A DNA stretch of 64,000 nt, from the NCBI GenBank assembly GCA_965220235.1, contig OZ244815.1:3038001-3102000 (forward strand), written 5' to 3'. The translations under genes were made by a program, and so were the position numbers. The notes beneath the pieces were generated by a model. It did not search any database, was not told where the DNA came from, and worked only from the letters and a program-made list of their open reading frames with translations. Shown one piece after another: positions 36,410 to 45,116 of this stretch (its first letter is position 1; each line of letters begins with the position of its first letter). Origin of the DNA: Bin55 sp965220235. Lineage in GTDB: Bacteria; Pseudomonadota; Gammaproteobacteria; Pseudomonadales; Azotimanducaceae.

Positions 36410-37438
36410 ATGGCAATCCCTAACACCACTAGCAGATGGGTTAAACCTCTGAACGTCGAGCCAGGTCACTGGAAAAGGCAACTAGCTGGTAAACACCTCA
36501 AACTCGCCGAACGGGGACAGATCGATAAGGTACGAGAGCTTCTTGAGGAACATCCTGAATTCCTGAATAAGCGCGGGAGTCACGGTCGGACCCTACTTTG
36601 GTCATCGGTACGCCACGGTCGATTGGAGCTTGTTCGATGGCTCATCGACCGAGGGGCTGACGTGAACCTGACAGGATGCGTTAACAGCGAGAGTTTCGTC
36701 CAACTTTCGCCTTTATCCGCATCTAAGTTCTATCGGCGAGATCAGATCTTTGGGTTGCTGGAAGCAAACGGCGCGGTGGATGACATCTTTCGTTGTACGT
36801 TTCGTGGCAACGCCGATGTCGTTCTGGATCAGATCCAAAACGAGCCTGAATTACTCCATGCGGAGGATCCACACGACGAGATTTTCTACTCCCCTTTGCT
36901 GAGCTTCGCCATCGTCGGAGGAGCATTGGAATTGGCAGGCTCTTTAATTGATCGTGGATTCGACGTTTTTAAATACAGCTATCAATTGATATTTATCGCG
37001 AGTCATTTTGGTCAAAGTGCGATGCTTGACCTGCTTTTCTCGAACGGTGCATCAACCGAAACAGCAGACGCAGGACTCTGGATGGCCACAAACGACATAT
37101 CGATCCTTCGTCGGCTCATTAAAGAAGGTTTATCCGCTAATCAACGACCGAACGGTGACCTGACGCCGTTGCTTTATGTATGTCGTGCGGACAAGGGCAC
37201 GCGAACGGACAAACTGCAATTACTCCTAGAACTAGGAGCTGATGTGGCGGTTACTTCCGAAAACGGTCGCACCGCGCTTCATTACGCAGCGGTATCCGGC
37301 AACTACCAGGCATGTGAATTGCTTCTGGCTGCGGGAGTCGACCCTCATCTAAGTAGTACCAAAGTACCGCCCGCGGCTGATTTGGCTGAACAGAAGGGTT
37401 ATGGTGAAATCGCCACCCTAGTACGGACCCATGGATAA
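36410..37438 (+). CDS. Ankyrin-repeat protein
   Basis: 342 residues made largely of ankyrin repeats: GRTLLWSSVRHGRLELVRWLIDRGADVN in classic form, then degenerate repeats, then GRTALHYAAVSGNYQACELLLAAGVDP near the C-terminus. No signal peptide, so probably cytosolic. Ankyrin arrays mediate protein binding; partner unknown. The next gene begins two bases after the stop, which suggests co-translation with the exported protein downstream. Confidence 0.85.
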   Translation: MAIPNTTSRWVKPLNVEPGHWKRQLAGKHLKLAERGQIDKVRELLEEHPEFLNKRGSHGRTLLWSSVRHGRLELVRWLIDRGADVNLTGCVNSESFVQLSPLSASKFYRRDQIFGLLEANGAVDDIFRCTFRGNADVVLDQIQNEPELLHAEDPHDEIFYSPLLSFAIVGGALELAGSLIDRGFDVFKYSYQLIFIASHFGQSAMLDLLFSNGASTETADAGLWMATNDISILRRLIKEGLSANQRPNGDLTPLLYVCRADKGTRTDKLQLLLELGADVAVTSENGRTALHYAAVSGNYQACELLLAAGVDPHLSSTKVPPAADLAEQKGYGEIATLVRTHG

Positions 37439-37440
37439 CT

Positions 37441-38142
37441 GTGCGTTCATCGGTTGCATTTGCTCTACTTGTATCCCTTTGTCTGATTGGTGGCAATATG
37501 ACTGAAGCTCAAGTCCCGTCGAAGCTCGAAACGGTCGATGAGGCAGACTTCGGTGAGCTCGCGGAATTAATGCGATTCTTACGCAGCGAGAAGAGGGAAT
37601 CTCTGTTCGTGCCTGTTGCGAAGTTGCAGCTGTCCTACCTAGAAGACGCAGCATCTCGTGTCGAAATAACAGACGCTGATCGAGCTGTAGAAATAAGACG
37701 ATTCGCACGAGGAGTTGCTTTCAATATCGCTTCGTTCACGTGGCCTGGTTGGGGAGATTCACCAGAGCCTATAAGTCAGGCGCGCCAAGAACTCGGGTTA
37801 CGAGCTGCGGAGCGTGCCGTCGAATTGGCTGAACAGATCGACGAGATGACGCCGAATGCGCTTTGGATATTAGGTGCGCACCAACTCAACGCCGGTCGAT
37901 ACGATGAAGCGATGTCGTCATTTGAACGTGCGAAGGGACTTGCTCGAAACGATTTTTATCGCTTGATGCACGACACATGGCAGCAGCTAACTACGGTATT
38001 GGCTTCAGGCAACAATGTTGACCTCAAGGAACTTGATGTAGCGATTGACAAGCTGCGTAATTCGGATTCCGAAGACGCAGGATTTTTCGCCGATCAGTTA
38101 AGTACGGCTCGACGTGTTTATATCGAGGGTGCAGCGCGCTAA
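37441..38142 (+). CDS. Exported protein with TPR-like helices, function unknown
   Basis: 233 residues from a GTG two bases after the ankyrin stop. Signal peptide VAFALLVSLCLIGGNMTEAQ with a cleavage site near AEAQ. The mature part is helical; ALWILGAHQLNAGRYDEAMSSFERAK is a tetratricopeptide-like pair. Probably periplasmic. A TonB-dependent receptor follows 54 bases later on the same strand, so it may assist that receptor. No named family recognised. Confidence 0.7.
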   Translation: MRSSVAFALLVSLCLIGGNMTEAQVPSKLETVDEADFGELAELMRFLRSEKRESLFVPVAKLQLSYLEDAASRVEITDADRAVEIRRFARGVAFNIASFTWPGWGDSPEPISQARQELGLRAAERAVELAEQIDEMTPNALWILGAHQLNAGRYDEAMSSFERAKGLARNDFYRLMHDTWQQLTTVLASGNNVDLKELDVAIDKLRNSDSEDAGFFADQLSTARRVYIEGAAR

Positions 38143-38196
38143 CGCACCTACGCGCATTCCTCAGTTTTCGTATGTGACCACAAATTACAAGGATTG

Positions 38197-41076
38197 ATGG
38201 AACAGCTTCTATTCGCACGATGTCGGTTTGTCTTATTCCTCACGTCAGCTCTCTTGTCGGTGTCGACGCCCGCAGACGAGACTGAAACTAACGACGCCGA
38301 CAACCCACGGCTTGAAGAGCTTGTCGTCGTCGGAACACTCATAAAACGATCTGATGTCTATGATGGGCGGGCGCCAGTTCAAGTAATTGACTCTGAGCAG
38401 CTCCAATCGGTTGGGGCTTCTCAGCCTGTCGACATGCTTGCGAGTCTGACCGCCAATACTGGTTCCTATCTCGCGACGCAGCAAAACTATCTGCAAGGTG
38501 TCTCGCAGTTTAGCCTTAGAGGCGTGGGTTTGTCTTCGACCTTAACCCTTATCAATGGTCGCCGCGCCGGAATCGCGCCTGTTTCGAACGACGTCGGACA
38601 GAGTTTTTTCGACATCAACACTTTACCAGTGTTAATGATCGACCGAGTCGAGATTCTCCGTGACGGCGCGTCCGCAACGTACGGTTCACAAGCCGTCGCG
38701 GGAGTCGCCAACATCGTTACTCGAAAAAATCCGGACGGTTTTGAAGTCGCGGGAGGGTATCGACACGCGAGAAATAACGCCGTTGATTTGAGCTTTGCGG
38801 GAGGTCTTGATTTCGAGCGAGGATTCGTCAGTTTGTACGGAACATTGCTCGAACAAGACGAGAACTTCCGGACTGAATTCGACTGGCTGATCCCCCGAGC
38901 CATTGACCCAAATCTAGATGGCGATATCGTCGAAGGATCATTTGACTCAGGTCGAGGTTCACCTGGTAGTTTCCGACGCGCAGTCGCTAACCCAGATGGA
39001 ACATACGAACCGTTTCAAACGAACGGCATTGATGCACCACGCGTTCCAGACCCAGATTGTCGTCGTGGTGGCGGCTACCCAAGTGGCTCGCTGTGTAGGA
39101 TGGATTTTTCAGACCAACGAACGATGATCGCAGCAGAGCGGCGCGCGCAGTTCTTCACGGATGCAGAGTTGGACTTAACCGAACGATTGGCATTCGCATC
39201 AGAAATCGGATATTCAATCAACGAAGTAAAGGATCGTGTCGGGAACATGCTGCTTTTCAGCGGCAACGTCGAACGCACCAACGAGTTCTTCGTACCCAGC
39301 AATCACCCTTTCAATTTCTGGACTGATCCAAATAACGATGGAACACTTGAGTACATCCCTCCCGACGAATGGGTACCGGAAGAACATGAAGCCGTACCAC
39401 TCGGTTACTTTGGACGTCCACTGGGCGCGGAGGCTTTCGGCCCTAATTCCGGGGACGAACTACGCCTTTTCGACAACCTACGGATCACGGTTGGATTGCA
39501 GAACGAGTTTCTCAACGGTTGGTCAGGTCAAGCGTACCTGACCCACGCGCGTTCTGATCTATCGGTCAGTTCCGATCGTCACTGGGAGGCAACGGCTTTC
39601 GCTGACGCGATCATCAATGGCGAATGGAACCCATTTGGCACCCGTTTAGTTGCACCGGAGTTGGTTACACCGAAGACGATCGATGAAGACGGGTTGTTGT
39701 CGGCAAATGCAGGTAAGCGCGCTGCGAACGAACCAGAGTCAATACTTCTATTTGAACGAGTTCGCATGGAGCACGCTGAGAGCACCCAAAAAGTAGCAGA
39801 GATTGTGGTGTCAGGTGATTTGTTTCAGGAACTCGCACAACCGATTAAGTTAGCAGCAGGTGCTCAAATACGCGATCTGCATTACTCGTACCAACCCGAT
39901 CCTTTAAACGAAGCAGGAACGGGACCACGCGAACTACAAGAGTTTCCACGCGATTCGGAACAGAGCGTTTGGGCAGTCTTCGCGGAAAGTTTGGTAGATC
40001 TGGGTTCGCGCGCGGAACTTCAGCTAGCGGCTCGTCATGAAAGTTACGACCAGGCCGGCAGCACAACGGATCCGAAGCTTGCTGGCCAGTTTTTCGTCAA
40101 TGACGCACTTTCGCTGCGGTTCTCGTGGGGAACCTCGTTTCAAGCGCCCAGCGTGTTTCAGGTTGCAGGTAATTTAAGCAGTCGAACGCTAACCGACCCT
40201 TTTCGCTTCGATGGTCAGGGCGTCGGACAGTGTACGATCAACGCAGCCGGTGAGATCGTAAATCGGGGCGACAATTTCGCTTTGGCCACCGTGCTACATG
40301 GCGCCAACCTAAGACCACAAACCGCCCGATCGATAAATGTGGGATCCTTATTACGCCCTACGAAAAACATCGGGATCAGTTTAGATTACTGGTCTCTTGA
40401 CTATCGAAATGTCATAGCACAAGGTCGAAGTTTTCAAGCTATCGTTGACGATGATTGCCGCGATGATGGGCAACCGAATGATCCGCGTGTTCAACGTGAC
40501 TCGTCAGGGCAGCTTAGCATCGTATCCACGACATACCAGAATATCGGCGCCGTACGAACCAATGGCGTCGACGCAAACACCTACTACGAATTCGGGGCAA
40601 AGAGCGGTGACTATCGGCTAAGCGTCGATGCCACGATATTGACGCAATTTGACGTAAATTCCGCTGGTGAGGGATTCCTGGACCAACTCGGCAGTCGAAA
40701 TGACACCAATGGGTTCGCACCAACTCCTGCGATTCGCGCAAATGTCGGTCTTGCTTGGCACAGGCACCCTCAGTCGGCGAATGCAACCATACGGTTCATT
40801 GATTCCTATAAGAACGACGAAGTCGCCTCGCTCCCAAAAATAGCCGCATGGGTCACGTTGGACGTGAACTATCAACACATGTTCGAAAACGTGATGAACG
40901 GCGATGTAACGTTCTCCGTTGGCGCAAGAAATCTTCTAGACAGAGACCCACCGCCGTTGCCTACTGGCCAAGCGGGGATACACCGTTACAACCTCCGACC
41001 TGGTTATGACGGCTTTGTACATGACATCAAAGGTCGTACGGTCTACCTTCGTTTTCACTACCGTCACGAGGATTAG
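38197..41076 (+). CDS. TonB-dependent receptor
   Basis: 959 residues from ATG 38197, with ACAAGG four bases upstream (a TTG one codon earlier is also open). Signal peptide (FVLFLTSALLSVSTPADE), TonB box LEELVVVGTLIKRS, plug domain with FSLRGVGLSSTLTLINGRR and RVEILRDGASATYGSQAVAGVANIV in pieces, and a beta barrel ending in GRTVYLRFHYRHED. This type, with the long extracellular loops and the GASATYG plug motif, is usual for receptors of peptides, cofactors or other organic ligands. It is followed by the second D-aminoacylase-type amidohydrolase, so an acylated amino acid or peptide ligand is possible. Confidence 0.93.
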   Translation: MEQLLFARCRFVLFLTSALLSVSTPADETETNDADNPRLEELVVVGTLIKRSDVYDGRAPVQVIDSEQLQSVGASQPVDMLASLTANTGSYLATQQNYLQGVSQFSLRGVGLSSTLTLINGRRAGIAPVSNDVGQSFFDINTLPVLMIDRVEILRDGASATYGSQAVAGVANIVTRKNPDGFEVAGGYRHARNNAVDLSFAGGLDFERGFVSLYGTLLEQDENFRTEFDWLIPRAIDPNLDGDIVEGSFDSGRGSPGSFRRAVANPDGTYEPFQTNGIDAPRVPDPDCRRGGGYPSGSLCRMDFSDQRTMIAAERRAQFFTDAELDLTERLAFASEIGYSINEVKDRVGNMLLFSGNVERTNEFFVPSNHPFNFWTDPNNDGTLEYIPPDEWVPEEHEAVPLGYFGRPLGAEAFGPNSGDELRLFDNLRITVGLQNEFLNGWSGQAYLTHARSDLSVSSDRHWEATAFADAIINGEWNPFGTRLVAPELVTPKTIDEDGLLSANAGKRAANEPESILLFERVRMEHAESTQKVAEIVVSGDLFQELAQPIKLAAGAQIRDLHYSYQPDPLNEAGTGPRELQEFPRDSEQSVWAVFAESLVDLGSRAELQLAARHESYDQAGSTTDPKLAGQFFVNDALSLRFSWGTSFQAPSVFQVAGNLSSRTLTDPFRFDGQGVGQCTINAAGEIVNRGDNFALATVLHGANLRPQTARSINVGSLLRPTKNIGISLDYWSLDYRNVIAQGRSFQAIVDDDCRDDGQPNDPRVQRDSSGQLSIVSTTYQNIGAVRTNGVDANTYYEFGAKSGDYRLSVDATILTQFDVNSAGEGFLDQLGSRNDTNGFAPTPAIRANVGLAWHRHPQSANATIRFIDSYKNDEVASLPKIAAWVTLDVNYQHMFENVMNGDVTFSVGARNLLDRDPPPLPTGQAGIHRYNLRPGYDGFVHDIKGRTVYLRFHYRHED

Positions 41077-41191
41077 AACCCTTCAGTCACTACTGTCGAA
41101 TGGGTCTAAAGTTCCCACACAATCTTCCGGATGAGCGGTCCGTCGCACGTACACGACAACCGTAAAATAGTTTTCGAATACCTATAAGCGT

Positions 41192-41209
41192 TAACCCGTA
41201 GGAGGGTTA
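41192..41209 (+). promoter_or_regulatory. Ribosome-site hairpin upstream of amidohydrolase 2
   Basis: TAACCC pairs perfectly with GGGTTA around GTAGGA. The AGGAGG ribosome site (41200-41205) is partly in the loop and partly in the stem, eight bases before the ATG. Such pairing could lower translation until it is opened. Six pairs with AT ends are only marginally stable, so it may be coincidental. Confidence 0.4.
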
Positions 41210-41213
41210 TATA

Positions 41214-42875
41214 ATGGCTCACGATCTCGTTATTCGCAACGGCACGATTGTTGACGGAACCGGCTCGGAACCGTTTGTTGGCGACATTGCTATCGACGAT
41301 AAAGTCATTTCCGCGATCGGCGATGTCGATGAACGCGGTATCGAAGAGATTTCCGCAGAAGGACGAACTGTTACCCCAGGATTCGTTGATCTGCACACCC
41401 ACTTAGATGCCCAAATAGGATGGGATCGTAAACTCACGTCGGTATCTTGGCACGGAGTTACTACCGCCCTACTAGGTAACTGTGGTGTGACCTTTGCACC
41501 TTGTAAGAAAGAAGACCAAGAGTTCCTCGCCGGCATGATGGAAACGGTTGAAGATATCCCGAAACACGCGATCTTGACCGGTCTCCCCTGGGACTGGGAG
41601 AGTTACGGCGGTTATCTCGACAGTATCGAGAGATTAGGACCGATGATCAACATCACCGGATTAGTTGGTCACAGCGCAACTCGTACATTTGTCATGGGTG
41701 AACGCGCGATTGAAGAGCAGGCGACGCCAGAAGAAATCGAGCAGATAGCGGCACTTGCAGGACAGTCCGTGAAAGAAGGCGCTATCGGGTTCTCCGTGAA
41801 TCGACATCCGGGTCACACGTTACCTGACCGGCGCCCAATCCCTGGTACGTTTGCGAGTCGCGAAGAATTGCTGGCCATCGCTAAAGCAGTCGGCGAGAAC
41901 GGTGGAATGATGCAAGTAGTACCGCATTTTGGCGACCTCGAAAATGAACTCGACCTGATGGAAGCAGAGGCGAGTACTGGTCCTGTGCTCTTTAGTGCGA
42001 TTGCAGAACATGGCGCGGCTTTCGACGAGCGAGTCACCTCGATGCGCAAGAGAGGTTTAGATGTAACTGCAGTTACGGTCCCTCGTAGCGGTGGCGGCAT
42101 CGTTGGATTAGCTCACAACCTTTATTTCCGGACGCCTGCATGGAACAAACTTCGTAAGATCGAAAACGTCGAAGGCAGACTTGAAGCGATTAAAGACGCA
42201 GAGTTTCGAAAGGAACTGGTTGACGATATCAAGAACCATCCCCAGCATGATGAAATGATGCGACCGCTCAAGCGTATTTATTACATGGGCGACGAATTGC
42301 GACCCAAGTACACACAGTCTCGATATGAGAGTCTGTACGACCTCGCTGAAGAGGCAGGCGAACACCCGGTCGAGACGTATCTTCGTATCTCGCTCGAAAC
42401 CGATGGCAAAGCACAGTTCCATGTTCGTCAGTTCAACGTGAATTTAGAAAAACTCGAAGCCATGATCACCACCGAGTGGGCGATGCCTGGACTCGGTGAT
42501 GCAGGTGCTCATGTAAGCGGAATGATCGACTCCGGTTGGTCTACCTTCGTTTTATCTCACTGGCATCGAGATAAAGGTGTTTATTCAGTGCAAGAGGCGG
42601 TACGCCGTATTAGCGGCGAACCAGCACGCGTACTTGGTTTGCGTGATCGAGGTACGTTGAGCGTAGGTAAACGAGCAGATGTTAATGTCATCAACATGGC
42701 GAAACTCGAAGAACGGCAACCTGAAATGGTGCATGATTTCCCAGGTAATGCGCCACGTTTCATTCAGCGTGCTGAAGGCTACGACGCAACCATTTGCAAC
42801 GGTCAAGTCATCCTCCGCGATGACGAGCACACAGGCAAACATTCAGGCGATGTTATTCGAAGTCAATCGCGATAG
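41214..42875 (+). CDS. N-acyl-D-amino-acid deacylase-type amidohydrolase, paralog 2 of 3
   Basis: 553 residues, collinear with the copies at 7666 and 56317. HxH at 61-63 in LHTHLDAQIGW, LLGNCGVTFAPCKKED, MMETVEDIPKHAIL, GHSATRTFVMGERA (the other copies have GHCA), and the active-site Asp in GLGDAGAHVSG. Zinc-dependent deacylation of N-acyl-D-amino acids or a related amide is the family activity. AGGAGG lies eight bases before the ATG, inside a small hairpin. It follows a TonB receptor by 137 bases and ends with a terminator-like hairpin. Confidence 0.88.
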   Translation: MAHDLVIRNGTIVDGTGSEPFVGDIAIDDKVISAIGDVDERGIEEISAEGRTVTPGFVDLHTHLDAQIGWDRKLTSVSWHGVTTALLGNCGVTFAPCKKEDQEFLAGMMETVEDIPKHAILTGLPWDWESYGGYLDSIERLGPMINITGLVGHSATRTFVMGERAIEEQATPEEIEQIAALAGQSVKEGAIGFSVNRHPGHTLPDRRPIPGTFASREELLAIAKAVGENGGMMQVVPHFGDLENELDLMEAEASTGPVLFSAIAEHGAAFDERVTSMRKRGLDVTAVTVPRSGGGIVGLAHNLYFRTPAWNKLRKIENVEGRLEAIKDAEFRKELVDDIKNHPQHDEMMRPLKRIYYMGDELRPKYTQSRYESLYDLAEEAGEHPVETYLRISLETDGKAQFHVRQFNVNLEKLEAMITTEWAMPGLGDAGAHVSGMIDSGWSTFVLSHWHRDKGVYSVQEAVRRISGEPARVLGLRDRGTLSVGKRADVNVINMAKLEERQPEMVHDFPGNAPRFIQRAEGYDATICNGQVILRDDEHTGKHSGDVIRSQSR

Positions 42876-42897
42876 ATCAGAGATCTGAAGGAATCGA

Positions 42898-42932
42898 AGA
42901 GCGACGCACCTAAACTTCTAGTGTGTCGCTCT
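42898..42932 (+). terminator. Terminator-like hairpin after amidohydrolase 2
   Basis: AGAGCGACGCAC at 42898-42909 pairs with GTGTGTCGCTCT at 42921-42932 over 12 bp with one G-T pair and an 11-base loop. It lies 22 bases after the stop. The T tract is poor (ATCGATTATG), so termination may be partial. Confidence 0.6.
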
Positions 42933-43065
42933 ATCGATTATGTTCCGTGCTTAAGCAAGTATCGCGACGGACGACTAAATAACACGCCGATATCTGTTTT
43001 CTAAAGATTCTTACATACGCGTTAGTAAACAAACGCGATAACCTTGGTTCCTCGCGCGAATAACC

Positions 43066-43836
43066 ATGCGAATCGTTAGTTACAAGCTAGTAGTTGACTC
43101 AGGATTTGCGCCAAATCCCTTTGGTTCCACGCTGACCCTTGCGACTTGTAAGCCAGACATTCGAAAAAATCGTAAGGTAGGAGATTGGATCGCCGGATTT
43201 ACCTCGAAGGGGCTTTCCGGTGACGTTGTTGGTTCAGAACGGTTGATCTATCTGATGCGAGTAGGTGAAAAGTTGCGTCTTCGCGACTATTTCAACGACT
43301 CAAGATTTCAAGAGAAGATTCCTGTTCTAGGCACGAACGATCGGATAGCCGCGGTTGGCGACAACATTTATTCGCCGTTGATATCCAATGCGGAATTCCC
43401 AGACGATTTTCGACAGCTGACTAACCAGAATCACTTCGATTGCGACATCCAGAGAGACGTTAATGGAAAGTATGTGCTGATCGCTGACGAGTTCTATTAC
43501 TTTGGCCGAAGTGCATTGCAGCTACCGGACGAAATTCGACCAAGTGTTCCTTTGGGGCAGACACGATTCGGTCAACTGACTCAGTCTCCACGCGCGGAGC
43601 GCTTGGTGGATTACATTCGAAAAGGCTTCAGTATGGGTCGCATTGGAAACCCTCACCATTGGTATGAAGAATCCGACGAAATATGTCCAGAAACTATCAG
43701 GTGCAAAAGCGGGCAATTCGTCACTCGGTTACCTAAGGTTCCATGTGCTGCCTCTTCCTGTAGTGCACCTAAACCAATAGCCATAGACCCACAAATCCGT
43801 CACAAGAGAAGCCGAGGTCCAGCAAACCACTGTTGA
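43066..43836 (+). CDS. Nmad2-like nucleotide modification-associated protein
   Basis: 256 residues. The opening MRIVSYKLVVDSGFAPNPFGSTLTLATCKPDIRK in family form, KVGDWIAGF, RLIYLMRVGEKL, DNIYSP, VLIADEFYYFGRSALQLP, and a C-terminal GRIGNPHHWYE match what I know of the Nmad2 (nucleotide modification associated domain 2) family, found near genes for modified DNA bases in phages and mobile elements. A role in hypermodified base biosynthesis has been predicted for the family, not shown. Here no DNA-base modification partners are adjacent; the next gene pair is an AbiE toxin-antitoxin system. The C-terminal 40 residues are Cys-rich and unlike the family. Confidence 0.65.
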   Translation: MRIVSYKLVVDSGFAPNPFGSTLTLATCKPDIRKNRKVGDWIAGFTSKGLSGDVVGSERLIYLMRVGEKLRLRDYFNDSRFQEKIPVLGTNDRIAAVGDNIYSPLISNAEFPDDFRQLTNQNHFDCDIQRDVNGKYVLIADEFYYFGRSALQLPDEIRPSVPLGQTRFGQLTQSPRAERLVDYIRKGFSMGRIGNPHHWYEESDEICPETIRCKSGQFVTRLPKVPCAASSCSAPKPIAIDPQIRHKRSRGPANHC

Positions 43837-43873
43837 CGTAAACGCCAACTTATAGTCGATGTCGTTTACGTCA
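43834..43873. terminator. 11-bp inverted repeat at end of Nmad2 gene
   Basis: TGACGTAAACG at 43834-43844 and CGTTTACGTCA at 43863-43873 are perfect complements with an 18-base spacer. The left arm contains the stop codon. It may be a terminator hairpin without a T tract, a recombination-associated repeat, or an operator; position fits a terminator best. Confidence 0.5.
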
Positions 43874-44321
43874 GTCGTTCAGAGCTGTGTGGGATGGTCC
43901 TCCAGCAATGCTGTCCTACCTTGAGTTCCTTCACTAATATCTCCAATTGACGGTTCGTCGTCGTGAGACCTAGCTGCGATATCAGAAAGGCAGGATTCTC
44001 CATCCCTGCCGGACCGCTGTCCCGCGCCTGTTTGCAACAGCGTCAAGTGTAAAGATCCACTAGCTCTTTCTAGATAGATCTAACTACTCGCTGACAAGAA
44101 TAGAACCGTACGCGAATTCCTATGCTACCGACTCTCGCACCGTGTTGCGGAGCTAACGGGGCAAGGCACCTTCGTTACCGACTACCGACTTGCTGTCGAA
44201 TTCAATGTACGGCTCTCGTTCAAAAAGAACATGAGCCATGCAACGAACTTCATCATAAACGTATAAAACTATAGTTAATATATGTCTATAATCGATTTAA
44301 ATAAATACTCTCCAGACTATC
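43837..44321. other. Noncoding region between Nmad2 and AbiE genes
   Basis: 485 bases with no supported gene. The left end holds the inverted repeat at 43834-43873, and the last 80 bases are very AT-rich and hold a probable promoter for abiEi. The composition changes sharply from this AT-rich leader to the GC-rich AbiE genes. No transposase remnant or flanking direct repeat was found by eye. Confidence 0.5.
44287..44292 (+). promoter_or_regulatory. -10 box of AbiE promoter
   Basis: TATAAT, a perfect sigma-70 -10 match, 29 bases before the abiEi ATG. The -35 is not clear. Just upstream is the 8-bp palindrome ACTATAGT (44268-44275), and TATAG/CTATA halves flank the region, which could be part of the AbiEi autoregulatory operator. 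Confidence 0.5.
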
Positions 44322-45116
44322 ATGCCGCGGCTCCTCTCCGCGCCTTTCTTCAGCGCTAATCCCGTCTTCCGGCGCGACGAGTATGCCGAAGCCGTTGGTC
44401 GCCATCCCCAAGACCGGGTCGTCACGGCGATGCTTACCCAGCACCTCAAGGCCGGAAATATCAAGCGTATCGCCCGAAGTGTCTTCGCGTCGGTGCCCAA
44501 GCACGCCGACGCTGCGACATGGTCGGTCGACCGTTTCCTGGCCGCCTCACGTCTGCGCCATGGCGGCACGATCGCCTATCACTCGGCGCTTGAACTACAT
44601 GGCTACGCCTACACCGAGGGACATGACTTACAGGTCATCGCGCAGGGGGAACCCGGCTTGTTTGAAGTGTCCGGTTTCACCTGCCAGTTCATCAGCCCGC
44701 CCAGCGGTTTTAGCTCTCCGGAAGGCGTCATGGTAGTCGACCGACTGGGGCAGGAGGTAAGGGTGACGACGATAGAGCGTACGATCGCCGATCTGTTCGA
44801 CCGTTACGACTTGGCCGGCGGAGCGGAGGAACTATTCAATTCTCTGGACTTAGTTGTACGGATCGACGCCTTAGTGCTAGTCCGCTACGTGCACGCGCGC
44901 GGCAAGGCTACCGCCGCCGGCGCGTTGGGCTTCTGGCTGGAACGCGAACAGAAGCGGCTAAATGTGCCAGATGCTGCGCTTGAGACACTTCGCGCGCTGA
45001 TGCCGCGTCAGCCCCGATATGCTCTTGGCGCCAGAGCGGGTGAAGGCAAGACAGCTAAGGACTGGAACGTTATTCTCCCCGACGACGTCCTCGAACGTCG
45101 CTTCGAGGGCTTTTAA
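44322..45116 (+). CDS. abiEi: AbiEi-type antitoxin/transcriptional regulator
   Basis: 264 residues. The N-terminal winged helix has RRDEYAEAVGRHPQDRVVTAMLTQHLKAGNIKRIARSVF in family form (HTH plus the wing). The middle AbiEi_4 domain has GGTIAYHSALELHGYAY and VTTIERTIADLFDRYDLAGG, the standard motif. AbiEi antitoxins repress their own operon and counter the AbiEii toxin in type IV toxin-antitoxin phage-abortive-infection systems. It stops exactly before the AbiEii start (TAA then ATG). No strong ribosome site is visible, so it may be nearly leaderless. GC-richer than its neighbours. Confidence 0.88.
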   Translation: MPRLLSAPFFSANPVFRRDEYAEAVGRHPQDRVVTAMLTQHLKAGNIKRIARSVFASVPKHADAATWSVDRFLAASRLRHGGTIAYHSALELHGYAYTEGHDLQVIAQGEPGLFEVSGFTCQFISPPSGFSSPEGVMVVDRLGQEVRVTTIERTIADLFDRYDLAGGAEELFNSLDLVVRIDALVLVRYVHARGKATAAGALGFWLEREQKRLNVPDAALETLRALMPRQPRYALGARAGEGKTAKDWNVILPDDVLERRFEGF

